DNA from: Ruegeria arenilitoris
GTDB taxonomy: Bacteria; Pseudomonadota; Alphaproteobacteria; Rhodobacterales; Rhodobacteraceae
Assembly (NCBI RefSeq): GCF_013030265.1
Contig: NZ_WPZQ01000009.1
Coordinates: forward strand, 62,001-126,000
Length of the DNA stretch: 64,000 bases
Reading direction: 5' to 3'
The notes beneath the pieces were generated by a model. That model was not told where the DNA came from. It saw nothing but the letters and a program-made list of their open reading frames with translations, and searched no databases. The position numbers and the translations under genes are program-made. Shown here piece after piece: positions 33,885 through 43,314 of the stretch. Position 1 is the stretch's first letter, and every line of letters starts with the position of its first letter.

Positions 33885-36392
33885 TCAACCGTCCTTGCGG
33901 ATGGTTTCGTTTTTCGGATCGTAGGGGCTGTCGCAGGTGACGACCGCGTCCCACAATTTATCCTGAATCTTGACTTGCAGCTTGGTGCCTTCGACCGCCA
34001 TTTCGGGCTTCACATAACCCATGCCAATGGATTTCTCGAACGCCACCGAGTAGCCGCCCGAGGTCAAACGACCCACGCGCTCACCTTCCGGTGTGTACAG
34101 CGCCTCACGGCCCCACGGATCGGCATCGTCCGGTCCGTCGATCAGAAGGGTACAGCACTTCACGCGCACGCCGGTCTCTTCCAGCTTGGCCTTGCCGTAG
34201 AAGTCCTTGGACAGGTCGACAAAACGCGGCAGGTCGGCTTCCAGCGGTGTCGCGTCGCGGCCCAGTTCGGTACCGAAGGCGCGATAGGATTTCTCCTGAC
34301 GCAGCCAGTTCTGGGCGCGAGCACCGACCAGCTTCATACCGTGCTTCTCACCGGCTTTCTCTAACAGGTCGAACAGATAGTTCTGCATCTCGATCGGGTG
34401 GTGCAGTTCCCAGCCCAACTCACCAGTATAGGCCACACGGATCGCGTTGACTGGGCACATGCCCAGTTCGATCTGACGGGCTGACAGCCACGGGAAGCGC
34501 TTGTTGGACAGTGCGGTTTCCGGATCGGCGTCTTTGATGACCTCTTTCAGAACGTCACGCGACTTGGGTCCGGCGATGGCAAAGACGCCCCACTGAGTGG
34601 TCACGTCCTGGATCTCGATGTAACCGAACTCCTCCATCTTGTCCTCGGCCGCCTTGCGCAGGTAGTCGGCGTCGTATTCGGTCCAGGCACCGGCAGAGAC
34701 GATGTAGTAGTTGTTCTCGCCATTGCGGACGATGGTGTATTCGGTGCGGGTGGTGCCGTGCGAGGTCAGCGCGTAGGTCAGGTTGATGCGACCGACCTTG
34801 GGCAGCTTGTTGCAGGTAAACCAGTCCAGGAATGCGGTCGCACCGGGGCCTTTGACGACATGCTTGGTAAAGGCCGACGCATCGATCAGTCCAACGCCTT
34901 CGCGGATCGCCTTGGCCTCTTCGACGGCATATTGCCACCAGCCACCACGACGGAACGAACGGCTTTCCTTGTCAAAGTTGTCCGGAGCGTCCAGTGGTCC
35001 GAAGTAGTTCGGACGTTCCCAACCGTTGACCCAGCCGAACTGTGCGCCACGCGCTTTCTGACGGTCATAAGCCGGAACGGTACGCAGCGGACGGCAAGCT
35101 TCACGCTCTTCGTCCGGATGGTGCAGGATGTAGACGTGCTCATAGCATTCTTCGTTCTTGCGGGCCGCGAACTCGGTGGTCATCCAGTTGCTGCTGTAGC
35201 GCTTGGGGTCCAGCGACGCCATGTCGATCTCAGCTTCGCCATCGACCATCATCTGAGCCAGATAGTAGCCGGTGCCGCCTGCAGCGGTGATCCCGAACGA
35301 AAAGCCTTCGGCCAGCCACATATTGCGCAGACCGGGTGCGGGGCCAACCAGCGGGTTGCCGTCGGGGGTGTAGCAGATCGGGCCGTTGAAATCGTCTTTC
35401 AGACCAGACTCGGCGCAGGACGGCACGCGTTCGGCCATCGCCATGTACTGATCCGCGATCCGGTCCAGGTCCAGCGGGAACAGGTCAGCGCGGAAGCTGT
35501 CCGGCACACCGTGTTCGAACTGCGCCGGTGCGCCATGTTCGTAGATGCCCAGAATCCAGCCGCCGCGTTCTTCACGCGCATAGGATTCGTTGTCAGCATC
35601 GCGGACAACAGGGTGTTCGGGGTTACCAGCTTCGCGCCATTTGACCAGCTCAGGGTCTTTGTCCATGACGATGAAAGTGTGTTCGACCGGGATCGCGGGC
35701 ATTTTGATACCCAGCATTTTGGCGGTGCGCTGTGCGTGGTTGCCCGATGCGGTCACGACATGCTCAGCAGTGATTACCACCTGCTCATCTGACGGAACGA
35801 GGTTGCCGCCCTTCTCGACCATCTTGGTGCAGGTGACTTCCCAGTGGGTGCCATTCCAATGGAACGCATCGGCCTGCATCTTGCGCACAATATCAACGCC
35901 GCGCTGACGGGCCCCTTTGGCCATCGCCTGCGTCACGTCGGCAGGGTTAATATAGCCGTCCTCGGTGTGGTAGATCGCGCCCTTCAGGTCCGATGTCTCG
36001 ATCAGCGGCCAGCGTTCCTTGATCTGCTCAGGCGTCAGCCATTCATAGGCAACGTCGCAAGTCTCGGCGGTGGAGGCATAGAGCATGTACTCGTCCATAC
36101 GCTCTTGCGTCTGCGCCATCCGCAGGTTGCCAACGACGGCGAAACCCGCGTTCAGACCAGTTTCTTCCTCGAGCGTCTTGTAGAAATCGACCGAGTATTT
36201 GTGGATGTGGGTCGTCGCATAGGACATGTTGAACAACGGCAACAGGCCTGCCGCGTGCCAGGTCGAGCCCGAGGTCAGCTCGTCCCGCTCGATCAGCATC
36301 ACATCGTCCCAGCCAGCCTTGGCCAGATGATACGCAATCGAGGTTCCGACGGCGCCACCGCCAACGACAAGTGCTTTGACTTGGGTTTTCAT
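33885..36392 (-). CDS. Dimethylglycine/sarcosine dehydrogenase-like, DAO-GcvT fusion
   Basis: An 835-residue flavoprotein. The N-terminal DAO domain (about 1-400) has ALVVGGGAVGTSIAYHLAKAG and the covalent-flavin type SGSTWHAAGLLP segment, whose His is used for FAD attachment in dimethylglycine dehydrogenase. The C-terminal half (about 430-835) has the GcvT folate-binding fold (NLTYALTSHGTTRTEYT, GYVKPEMA). It oxidatively demethylates N-methylated glycine and passes the methyl unit to tetrahydrofolate, a step of glycine-betaine breakdown. I use ATG at 36392, the start of the Rossmann strand; an upstream frame of 11 codons is possible. Confidence 0.85.
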   Translation of the reverse strand: MKTQVKALVVGGGAVGTSIAYHLAKAGWDDVMLIERDELTSGSTWHAAGLLPLFNMSYATTHIHKYSVDFYKTLEEETGLNAGFAVVGNLRMAQTQERMDEYMLYASTAETCDVAYEWLTPEQIKERWPLIETSDLKGAIYHTEDGYINPADVTQAMAKGARQRGVDIVRKMQADAFHWNGTHWEVTCTKMVEKGGNLVPSDEQVVITAEHVVTASGNHAQRTAKMLGIKMPAIPVEHTFIVMDKDPELVKWREAGNPEHPVVRDADNESYAREERGGWILGIYEHGAPAQFEHGVPDSFRADLFPLDLDRIADQYMAMAERVPSCAESGLKDDFNGPICYTPDGNPLVGPAPGLRNMWLAEGFSFGITAAGGTGYYLAQMMVDGEAEIDMASLDPKRYSSNWMTTEFAARKNEECYEHVYILHHPDEEREACRPLRTVPAYDRQKARGAQFGWVNGWERPNYFGPLDAPDNFDKESRSFRRGGWWQYAVEEAKAIREGVGLIDASAFTKHVVKGPGATAFLDWFTCNKLPKVGRINLTYALTSHGTTRTEYTIVRNGENNYYIVSAGAWTEYDADYLRKAAEDKMEEFGYIEIQDVTTQWGVFAIAGPKSRDVLKEVIKDADPETALSNKRFPWLSARQIELGMCPVNAIRVAYTGELGWELHHPIEMQNYLFDLLEKAGEKHGMKLVGARAQNWLRQEKSYRAFGTELGRDATPLEADLPRFVDLSKDFYGKAKLEETGVRVKCCTLLIDGPDDADPWGREALYTPEGERVGRLTSGGYSVAFEKSIGMGYVKPEMAVEGTKLQVKIQDKLWDAVVTCDSPYDPKNETIRKDG

Positions 36393-36563
36393 TTGCCCGC
36401 TCTCCGGATTGAGTCTGTTTGGCAAGGTTTATGCCCAAGGACAGGCTTCAGCGCCATGTCCAGCCGACGCAAAAAAGATCAAAACCGACCTGAGGCTATC
36501 TCTATTGCGCCACCTTGCCCGATCGCCGGGCGGCTGCCAAAAGCAGAAGCGGTGCAGTCGAAG

Positions 36564-37961
36564 CTACAGAATCTTCCCGGGGTTCATTATATTGTTGGGG
36601 TCCAGAGCTGCTTTGATGGCAACCATGTAGTCAGTGGCTGCTCCCAGCTCTTTGACCAGGTAGGGGCGTTTGCCCTGACCGATACCGTGCTCGCCTGTGC
36701 AGGTGCCTTCCATCGAAATGGCCAGATCGTTTAGCCAGCCGACGAACTGGTCAGCCTTGGCAACCTCATCCGCGTTATCCATGTCGATCAGCAGCAAAGT
36801 ATGAAAATTGCCATCCCCCACATGCCCGACAATTGGTGCAAGCAAACCAAGCTCTTCTGCCTTATCCTGCGCGGCGGTCACGCATTCTGCCAGTCGTGAG
36901 ATCGGAACACAGACATCCGTGGAAATTCCGCGGGCGCCCGGGCGCAGTTGTAAGCAGGCCCAGTACATGTCGTGACGCGCCTGCCAAAGTTTGTTGCGTT
37001 CCTCAGTGGTCGTGGTTGAGGCGAAATCTGTACCGCCAAACTCCTCTGCAATTTGACCAAAGGTTGCAGCTTGTTCAGCGGCGCCCGTCTCAGACCCATG
37101 AAACTCGAGCAGCAATAACGGGGTTTCAGGCAGATTCAGACCGGAATATGCATTCGCTGCCCGGACAGACATTTCGTCAAGCAGTTCAATTCTCGCGACC
37201 GGAATACCGTATTGGATCGTCATCATCACCGCCTGACAGGCGGTATCAACGGTTGAGAATGAACAACGGGCCGAACTGATCGCCTCTGGAATGCCCTGCA
37301 GACGCAAAGTGATTTCAGTGATGACCCCAAGCGTACCTTCGGCCCCGATCAGAAGCCGGGTCAGGTCGTATCCTGCCGATGACTTCTTGGCCCTTTGACC
37401 TGTCCGTATGATTTGCCCATCCGGCATGACAGCTTCCAGGCTAAGGATGTTGTCTTTCATCGTTCCATAGCGCACCGCATTGGTGCCTGATGCCCGGGTC
37501 GCAGCCATTCCACCCAGCGATGCATTCGCTCCGGGATCAATGGGGAAAAACAAGCCCTGATCACGCAAATGCGTATTCAGATCTTCGCGCGTTACGCCGG
37601 GCTGGACGACACAATCAAGATCGCTGGCGTTGACGGCCAGCACCTTGTTCATTTGGCTTAAATCAATCGATACGCCACCCGCGGGCGCATTAACATGCCC
37701 CTCCAGCGACGTACCTGTCCCGAATGGAATGACCGGCACCTTATGCGCGGCACAGGTTTTGACGATTTCAGAAACCTCTTCGGTCGAGCGCGGAAACACC
37801 ACCGCATCCGGGCTTTGATTTTCGATCCATGTTGTGGTGTGGCCATGCTGCTCCCGGATGGCTGCACCGGTTTGCAAGCGATCCCCGAACCTTTGCTTCA
37901 GAATACCAACGGCCGTTTCAATTCCCGACTCGTTGCGTGGCATAGCAGTGGCTTGCACCAT
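36564..37961 (-). CDS. FAD-binding D-lactate/glycolate dehydrogenase (GlcD-like)
   Basis: A 465-residue flavoprotein of the FAD_binding_4/FAD-oxidase_C family. The FAD site is in VPVIPFGTGTSLEGHV and PIDPGANASLGGMAATRASG. The C-terminal metal-binding and substrate region is VGHVGDGNFHTLLLID with GEHGIGQGKRP. It fits D-lactate dehydrogenase (cytochrome) best, with glycolate oxidase GlcD as the main alternative; the absence of GlcE/GlcF genes nearby favours a single-subunit enzyme. The ATG at 37961 has GGGGAGG upstream. It stands alone. Confidence 0.85.
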   Translation of the reverse strand: MVQATAMPRNESGIETAVGILKQRFGDRLQTGAAIREQHGHTTTWIENQSPDAVVFPRSTEEVSEIVKTCAAHKVPVIPFGTGTSLEGHVNAPAGGVSIDLSQMNKVLAVNASDLDCVVQPGVTREDLNTHLRDQGLFFPIDPGANASLGGMAATRASGTNAVRYGTMKDNILSLEAVMPDGQIIRTGQRAKKSSAGYDLTRLLIGAEGTLGVITEITLRLQGIPEAISSARCSFSTVDTACQAVMMTIQYGIPVARIELLDEMSVRAANAYSGLNLPETPLLLLEFHGSETGAAEQAATFGQIAEEFGGTDFASTTTTEERNKLWQARHDMYWACLQLRPGARGISTDVCVPISRLAECVTAAQDKAEELGLLAPIVGHVGDGNFHTLLLIDMDNADEVAKADQFVGWLNDLAISMEGTCTGEHGIGQGKRPYLVKELGAATDYMVAIKAALDPNNIMNPGKIL

Positions 37962-38050
37962 GACATCCTCCCCTACCCGAACTTACGGGCCATTCAGCAC
38001 ATGACTAAAAGGCCCGCATGGATGGGGCAATACCCACAAATCCGGATGTT

Positions 38051-39844
38051 TTATTCGCCCAACGCGATACCTTCGCGCCTGTGGTCAGCGGCCCCTTTCA
38101 GTCCATCTGAGATCTCAATAGCGTGAAGGCCCGAGGTCAGTTCGCGTGCGTTGACCTCGAAACCCAGTTCAGCCAGCACATCTGAATAACCTTCGGCCGC
38201 AGTTCCCGCTTCGACATCGTAAGTTCCGAAACGATTCACCAGATGTGGGTGCGACAAGGCCTGCTGGACATTCATATCCCAATCCGCCCAGGCGATGATC
38301 GACTTGGCGACATAGCCAATTATGCGGCTGCCACCCGGCGATCCAATGGCCAACACTGGTGCATCATCCTTCATCACAATGGTCGGGCTCATCGAAGACC
38401 TTGGGCGCTTGCCCGGCTCCAACCGGTTCGCAATTGGAACACCGTCTCTATGTGACTTGAACGAAAAATCGGTCAGTTCGTTGTTCAGCAGAAAACCGTT
38501 GGTCATGAGCCGTGAGCCAAATCCGTTTTCGATCGTCGTCGTCATTGAAAGGACGTTGCCATAGGAATCCACGATGGAGATGTGCGAGGTTGATGGCAGC
38601 TCCAACGAGATATCATCGGCCCAGTTCGACGCATGGTCGAATTCAGGGTTTCCCGGGGCAACCTCGGATAACGCCGCGTTGTCCTTCAACAATGTGGCCC
38701 GCTCTGCCAGATACTCCGAATCCACTAACCCTTCTGTCGGCATGGGAACAAAATCACTGTCAGCCATGTATCTACCACGATCGGCAAAGGCGAGACGAGA
38801 GGCATCTCCGATCAGGCGCCAAGCCTCATGACTGTCTGGACCCATCGCGGACAAGTCATAGTTGTTGAGCATCCCAAGTATCTGTCCAACAGTCAGGGCA
38901 CCTGACGAAGGGGGGCCCATGCCACAGACATCAAACTCTCGGTATTCGGCGCAAACGGGCTCGCGTTCGATGACCTGATAAAGCGCCAAATCGACACCAG
39001 AAAGCACTCCGGGATTTCCCGGTGCGTTTCGCACAGTGCTTACGATGTCAGACGCGATGTCTCCACCATAGAAACCAGCACTGCCTTCGGCAGCCAAAGT
39101 TCGAAGGGTCTCGGCGTAAGCCGGGTTCATCAGGCGCTGCCCCTGCGAGATGGGTTCGCCGCCGGGCAAGAAATACTCAGCGGTCACCGGAAAACGTGAC
39201 AGGCGCTCGGCATCGTTCTCGACCAGACTTGCCAAACGTGGTGAAACAAGGAAGCCCTCATCCGCTAGCCGAATGCCATCATCGAACAGCGAAGGCCAAG
39301 GGCTGCGTCCCCATTGGCGATGCGCCGTTTCCATCAAGGCAGGTGTGCCGGGCGTGCCGACCGAGAGCCCGCCAACCACGGCGTCAAAAAATTTCAGCGG
39401 CTCACCGTTTTCGTCCTGAAACAAGGTCGGAGTCGCCGCCAGCGGGGCGGTTTCACGCCCATCCAGCGTCGTCAGCTCACCACTCGCAGCGTCATACCAG
39501 ACCAGAAATGCGCCACCCCCAAGACCCGAGGATTGTGGTTCCACCAGCCCCAACACGACCTGTACCGCAACCATTGCATCTGCTGCGGTGCCACCTGCGC
39601 GCAATACCTTTGCCCCGGCTTCGACGGCCAATGGGTTCGCCGCTGCAACCATCCAGTTCTCGGATGTAACTGGTTCACCAGCAGCCTTTGCCTCGAGCGC
39701 GGCAATCACTTCTTTGGTCAGGGCCTGAACCTGTCCTTCGGACGCACCTTCGGGCGCAACGGCATCAGCAGTTTCCTGAGCGATTGCAGGTGCGGAAATT
39801 ACCGCCGCTGAGAGGAGTAGAAATGAAAGTCGACTGAAACGCAT
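38051..39844 (-). CDS. ggt: Gamma-glutamyltransferase
   Basis: A 597-residue periplasmic N-terminal-nucleophile hydrolase that cleaves glutathione and other gamma-glutamyl compounds. A signal peptide (about 1-22, ending PAIA) starts at ATG 39844, with GGAGG just upstream; a longer in-frame start is not used. Self-cleavage should occur before the Thr of TSHISIVDSYGN, which becomes the nucleophile of the small subunit. The glycine-rich PGGSRIIGYVAKS and the SMTTTIENGFGS segments also match. It is monocistronic. Confidence 0.92.
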   Translation of the reverse strand: MRFSRLSFLLLSAAVISAPAIAQETADAVAPEGASEGQVQALTKEVIAALEAKAAGEPVTSENWMVAAANPLAVEAGAKVLRAGGTAADAMVAVQVVLGLVEPQSSGLGGGAFLVWYDAASGELTTLDGRETAPLAATPTLFQDENGEPLKFFDAVVGGLSVGTPGTPALMETAHRQWGRSPWPSLFDDGIRLADEGFLVSPRLASLVENDAERLSRFPVTAEYFLPGGEPISQGQRLMNPAYAETLRTLAAEGSAGFYGGDIASDIVSTVRNAPGNPGVLSGVDLALYQVIEREPVCAEYREFDVCGMGPPSSGALTVGQILGMLNNYDLSAMGPDSHEAWRLIGDASRLAFADRGRYMADSDFVPMPTEGLVDSEYLAERATLLKDNAALSEVAPGNPEFDHASNWADDISLELPSTSHISIVDSYGNVLSMTTTIENGFGSRLMTNGFLLNNELTDFSFKSHRDGVPIANRLEPGKRPRSSMSPTIVMKDDAPVLAIGSPGGSRIIGYVAKSIIAWADWDMNVQQALSHPHLVNRFGTYDVEAGTAAEGYSDVLAELGFEVNARELTSGLHAIEISDGLKGAADHRREGIALGE

Positions 39845-39990
39845 GATTTCCTCCAATTCAATGTTTGCTTTCAACAGTGTATGCCCCGGCAAAGCGTCAC
39901 AACCATAAGATGCAAGGCGCGCGAGCGAAGGCAAATTTCCGCCACATGAAAAAACCAGACCTCATCGTTGAACGAGACCGGGCGAAAAAT

Positions 39991-40977
39991 TCATATCATC
40001 GAAGGCACAACCTGATCCGGTGGTCGGTGGCCATCTTCGAAGGTTTTAATATTGATGATGACCTTCTCACCCATCTCAATCCGCCCTTCCAACGTGGCCG
40101 AACCCATATGAGGCAGCAGCACGACATTTGGCAGCTGGCGCAGACGTGGGTTCACATTGGTCCCATGCTCGTAGACGTCCAGCCCTGCTCCGGCGATCTC
40201 ACCCGCGCGGATCATGCGCGTCAGGGCGTTTTCATCCACCACTTCGCCGCGTGACGTATTCACAATGACAGCCGACGGCTTCATCAGCTTGAGCCTGCGT
40301 GCGTTCATCAAATGAAAGGTTGATGGCGTAGATGGGCAATTGACTGAGATCACATCCATTCGTGCGACCATCTGATCGAGACTGTCCCAGTAGGTCGCTT
40401 CCAGCTCTTCCTCAACCTCGGGGCGCAATCTGCGACGATTGTGGTAATGCACCTGCATGCCAAAAGCCTTGGCACGGCGAGCCACAGCCTGCCCGATCCT
40501 TCCCATGCCCAAAATCCCCAGACGACGACCGCCAATTCTGCCGCCAAGCAGAGCAGTAGGCGCCCATCCGGACCAGTCGCCCTTTTGCATGACACCAAGA
40601 CCTTCGGGAATGCGGCGCGTCACGGCCAAGATCAACGCCATTGTCATATCAGCAGTATCGTCGGTCAAAACACCCGGGGTGTTCGAAACCAAAATCCCAC
40701 GTTGGCGCGCAGTTGCGACATCGATATTGTCCACCCCTGCCCCGTAGTTGGCGATCAGCCGCAGGTTTTCACCCGCCTGCCCCAGCAAGCCACCATCGAT
40801 CGTATCGGTCACTGTCGGAACCAGCACATCCGCTTCCTGCACGGCAGAGACGAGCTCTTCTCGGGTCATGGGGGTGTCATTATCCCGCAACCGAACATCA
40901 AAAAGTTCGCTCAGGCGGGTTTCCACCGCTTCCGGCAACCGTCGCGTAACGACAACACTCAGACGTTCTCTTGGCAC
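39991..40977 (-). CDS. D-2-hydroxyacid dehydrogenase (glyoxylate/hydroxypyruvate reductase-like)
   Basis: A 328-residue NAD(P)H-dependent dehydrogenase. The nucleotide site is LGILGMGRIGQAVARRA. The catalytic Arg is in NTSRGEVVDE, Glu in the following LDVYEHG region, and His in LLPHMGSAT. Start is GTG at 40977: GGAGGG lies seven bases before it and the protein then begins VPRERLSVVVTRRLPE; open frame upstream is not needed. It is divergent from the SH3-domain gene. The likely role is reduction of glyoxylate or hydroxypyruvate, or another 2-keto acid; the substrate is inferred. Confidence 0.88.
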   Translation of the reverse strand: MPRERLSVVVTRRLPEAVETRLSELFDVRLRDNDTPMTREELVSAVQEADVLVPTVTDTIDGGLLGQAGENLRLIANYGAGVDNIDVATARQRGILVSNTPGVLTDDTADMTMALILAVTRRIPEGLGVMQKGDWSGWAPTALLGGRIGGRRLGILGMGRIGQAVARRAKAFGMQVHYHNRRRLRPEVEEELEATYWDSLDQMVARMDVISVNCPSTPSTFHLMNARRLKLMKPSAVIVNTSRGEVVDENALTRMIRAGEIAGAGLDVYEHGTNVNPRLRQLPNVVLLPHMGSATLEGRIEMGEKVIINIKTFEDGHRPPDQVVPSMI

Positions 40978-41115
40978 CTCAGCCCTCCTACTGCTTTGCA
41001 AACAGTCGCGCGCCATGGCATCGTGGCGCAGGAACAGGCGGGGCACAAGAACCCCACGTGCATTGACGCAACCTTTTTTCGAAACACAATAAACAGGCAT
41101 AAGAGCAGGCCAGCA

Positions 41116-41637
41116 GTGAGTGCTATTTTTTCGGTGAAACGCCAAGGTTTGGCGGCCCTGACCGCATTTATTGTCGCGTTCGGCACATTTGCCGCCAACG
41201 CGGAAGAAAAGCGTGGTCCTGTCACCAATCTGCCTTTGCCACGGTTCGTCTCGATGAAAGCCGCAGAAGGCAACGTGCGTCGGGGGCCGTCACTGACCCA
41301 CAGAATCGATTGGGTTTTCAAACGGCGCGGAATGCCTCTACAGATCACGGCCGAATATGGGAACTGGCGTAAGGTTCAGGACCGTGATGGCGCAGGGGGG
41401 TGGGTTCACTATGCGCTGCTGTCCGGCGTCCGCACCGTTCTGATCGAATCCGACATGCTGCCTGTCTATGCCAGCCCGGATACGAAATCCCAGATCAACG
41501 CCCATTTCGAGACCGGAGTTGTGGCACGCCTTGGAACCTGTTCAATCGATTGGTGCCGGGTTTCTGCGGGTGGCTATCGCGGCTGGACGCTAAAGGCCAA
41601 CCTTTGGGGCGTTGATGCGGCTGAAATCCGCGAATGA
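41116..41637 (+). CDS. Exported bacterial SH3-domain protein
   Basis: A 173-residue secreted protein. A signal peptide (about 1-27, ending TFAANA) is followed by two SH3-like repeats of the SH3_4 type (RFVSMKAAEGNVRRGPSLTHRI with GGWVHYALLSG, then MLPVYASPDTKS with GYRGWTLKANLWGV). Such domains bind cell-wall peptides. The start is a GTG at 41116 without a strong ribosome site; a second GTG at 41134 is possible. It is convergent with the ferritin gene. Confidence 0.82.
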   Translation: MSAIFSVKRQGLAALTAFIVAFGTFAANAEEKRGPVTNLPLPRFVSMKAAEGNVRRGPSLTHRIDWVFKRRGMPLQITAEYGNWRKVQDRDGAGGWVHYALLSGVRTVLIESDMLPVYASPDTKSQINAHFETGVVARLGTCSIDWCRVSAGGYRGWTLKANLWGVDAAEIRE

Positions 41638-41638
41638 G

Positions 41639-41661
41639 GGCGGCGCCTTTGTGACGCCGCC
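41639..41661. terminator. GC hairpin between convergent genes
   Basis: A 7-base-pair all-GC stem (GGCGGCG/CGCCGCC) with a 9-base loop lies immediately after the SH3-domain gene's stop and before the ferritin gene's end. The T-run (ATTTCC) is weak, so it is a modest terminator candidate. Confidence 0.5.
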
Positions 41662-41671
41662 ATTTCCGTCG

Positions 41672-42172
41672 CTATTCTTCGCTGCCGCGCTTTCCCAATT
41701 CCTGATCAAGCAAAAGCAGATTCCAACGATCACCATTGGCCGCCTTCACCCGGTCGAGGATTGACGTGAACAGATCTTCTTCTTCGATTTGCTCGGCAAG
41801 GAACCAGTTCAGCATGTTCTGAGTGCTGTATTCCTTGACCTCATGCGCCAGTTCAAACAGCGCGTTGATCTGACCGGTCACGGTTATTTCATTCGCCAGC
41901 GCATGTTCTAATGCTTCAACCGGAGACGCGTAGTCGGTTTGTGGCTTGGAAATCCCATCCAGTTCGATGCGTCCGCCCCGCTTTGCGATGAAGTCAAAAA
42001 TCCGCATTGCGTGCTCGCCCTCTTCGGCGGAATGCCCTCTGAACCATTGGGCGAAACCGGGCAAGTCCTGCGCCTCGAAATAGGCTGCCATTGCGAGGTA
42101 AGTGTAAGATGCATGAAGCTCGTTGTTGATTTGAATATTCAGCGCTTCTGCGACTTTCGCATTCATTTTCAT
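41672..42172 (-). CDS. Bacterial ferritin (non-heme, FtnA-like)
   Basis: A 166-residue four-helix iron-storage protein. Ferroxidase ligands are seen as Glu in INNELHASYTYLAMA and E-x2-H in SAEEGEHAMRIFDF, with further Glu in the helix containing NWFLAEQIEEEDLF. There is no Met heme ligand pattern of bacterioferritin. GGAG lies before the ATG. It stores iron in the cytosol and limits Fenton chemistry. It is monocistronic. Confidence 0.93.
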   Translation of the reverse strand: MKMNAKVAEALNIQINNELHASYTYLAMAAYFEAQDLPGFAQWFRGHSAEEGEHAMRIFDFIAKRGGRIELDGISKPQTDYASPVEALEHALANEITVTGQINALFELAHEVKEYSTQNMLNWFLAEQIEEEDLFTSILDRVKAANGDRWNLLLLDQELGKRGSEE

Positions 42173-42319
42173 CTGCCGCTCCTACATGACAGGTTATCGC
42201 CTACAAATCAGCTAGGCATTCCGAACATTAAACACAACAGCAGGAGTGTGTTTTATTGTTATTTTACATAATATTACACTCAAACCGATGCAACTGAAAA
42301 GCACTCGCAGCTGGGTCGC

Positions 42320-43228
42320 TCACCGCGTTCTTCGAATAAAATCGCAGGTGAGTTCAGCCAGCTCCGGACCGACATCTTCCTGAAGAAAATGTCCGGCGTT
42401 CGGCAATACAACATGTGGCTGTCCTTCAGCCCCCGGGCACAGTTTTTGAAACACCTGGTCAATTCCAGCCATTATCTTGTCATCTGCACCAAATGCCGTC
42501 AGGATCGGCGTTTGCAAAGATCGAATGACGCTCCAGGCCTGTCGGTTCGGTTCGGCCGAAGGATCATCCGGCCGATCAGGAACCAACATGGGAAACTGCC
42601 GTGCACCAGCTTTGTAGGTATCGTCAGGAAATGGTGCATCATATGCAGCAACCTCTGCATCCGTCAGTTTTGATACTGTGCCACCAAACACGATCCGCCC
42701 TGCGCGAAAATCCGGTACATCCTGACTGAACTGGCGCCATGCGGCAAAAGCCTCTCCCAAAGGCTGATCGCCGATTGGTAATGCTGTGTTCGCAACAACC
42801 ACACGCGCAAATCGTTCTGGCATCTCAGCCCACAAGCGCAGCCCGATCAGGCCGCCCCAATCCTGACAAACCAGAGTTATGCCCTGCAGATCCAGTTTGC
42901 GCAGCACCTCGCCCATCCAGAACACGTGGCGCTCATAGGTATAGTCGCTGCGCTGTGTGGGCTTGTCCGACTTACCGAAACCAACCAAATCCGGGGCAAT
43001 CACGCGATGACCATCGCTCACGATATGAGGGACCATGTGGCGATATAGATAGGACCAGCTGGGCTCTCCATGCATGAGCAGAACCGGGGCAGCCTCATCA
43101 GACCCTTCATCCAGATAATGCACCCTCAAACTGCCACCTTCGGTGTCATCAATTTGAATGTAGTTCGGGGCAAAATCGTAATCGGGCAAACCTGCAAAGC
43201 ATTCATCTGGTGTGCGCAGCGTTTTCAT
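42320..43228 (-). CDS. Haloalkane dehalogenase-like alpha/beta hydrolase (DhlA-type)
   Basis: A 302-residue alpha/beta hydrolase. With the start at ATG 43228 (GGAGGG upstream), the HGEPSWSYLYR oxyanion/halide loop has Glu56, and the nucleophile and halide-binding pair are Asp123-Trp124 in CQDWGGLIG, one off from the D124-W125 of DhlA. The acid is in AFGADDKIM and the base in NAGHFLQED. The cap domain follows the DhlA/subfamily I pattern (AAYDAPFPDDTYKAGARQFP). Hydrolytic release of halide from haloalkanes is likely, but the natural substrate is unknown. Confidence 0.85.
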   Translation of the reverse strand: MKTLRTPDECFAGLPDYDFAPNYIQIDDTEGGSLRVHYLDEGSDEAAPVLLMHGEPSWSYLYRHMVPHIVSDGHRVIAPDLVGFGKSDKPTQRSDYTYERHVFWMGEVLRKLDLQGITLVCQDWGGLIGLRLWAEMPERFARVVVANTALPIGDQPLGEAFAAWRQFSQDVPDFRAGRIVFGGTVSKLTDAEVAAYDAPFPDDTYKAGARQFPMLVPDRPDDPSAEPNRQAWSVIRSLQTPILTAFGADDKIMAGIDQVFQKLCPGAEGQPHVVLPNAGHFLQEDVGPELAELTCDFIRRTR

Positions 43229-43314
43229 AATTTTCCCTCCATGATAGCGCAAAGACTAGCATCCAATTGTTCTGACAGTAGAGTGAACGTCACGACACAA
43301 GGGATGAGGAATTC

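Noticed and set aside
34758..36734. Two long plus-strand frames opposite the dimethylglycine dehydrogenase-like gene
   Set aside because: They are antisense shadows; the minus-strand protein has an intact FAD site and GcvT domain.
40441..41115. N-terminal extension of the SH3 protein to 398 residues
   Set aside because: The extension runs antisense to the hydroxyacid dehydrogenase gene. The signal peptide begins near the GTG at 41116.
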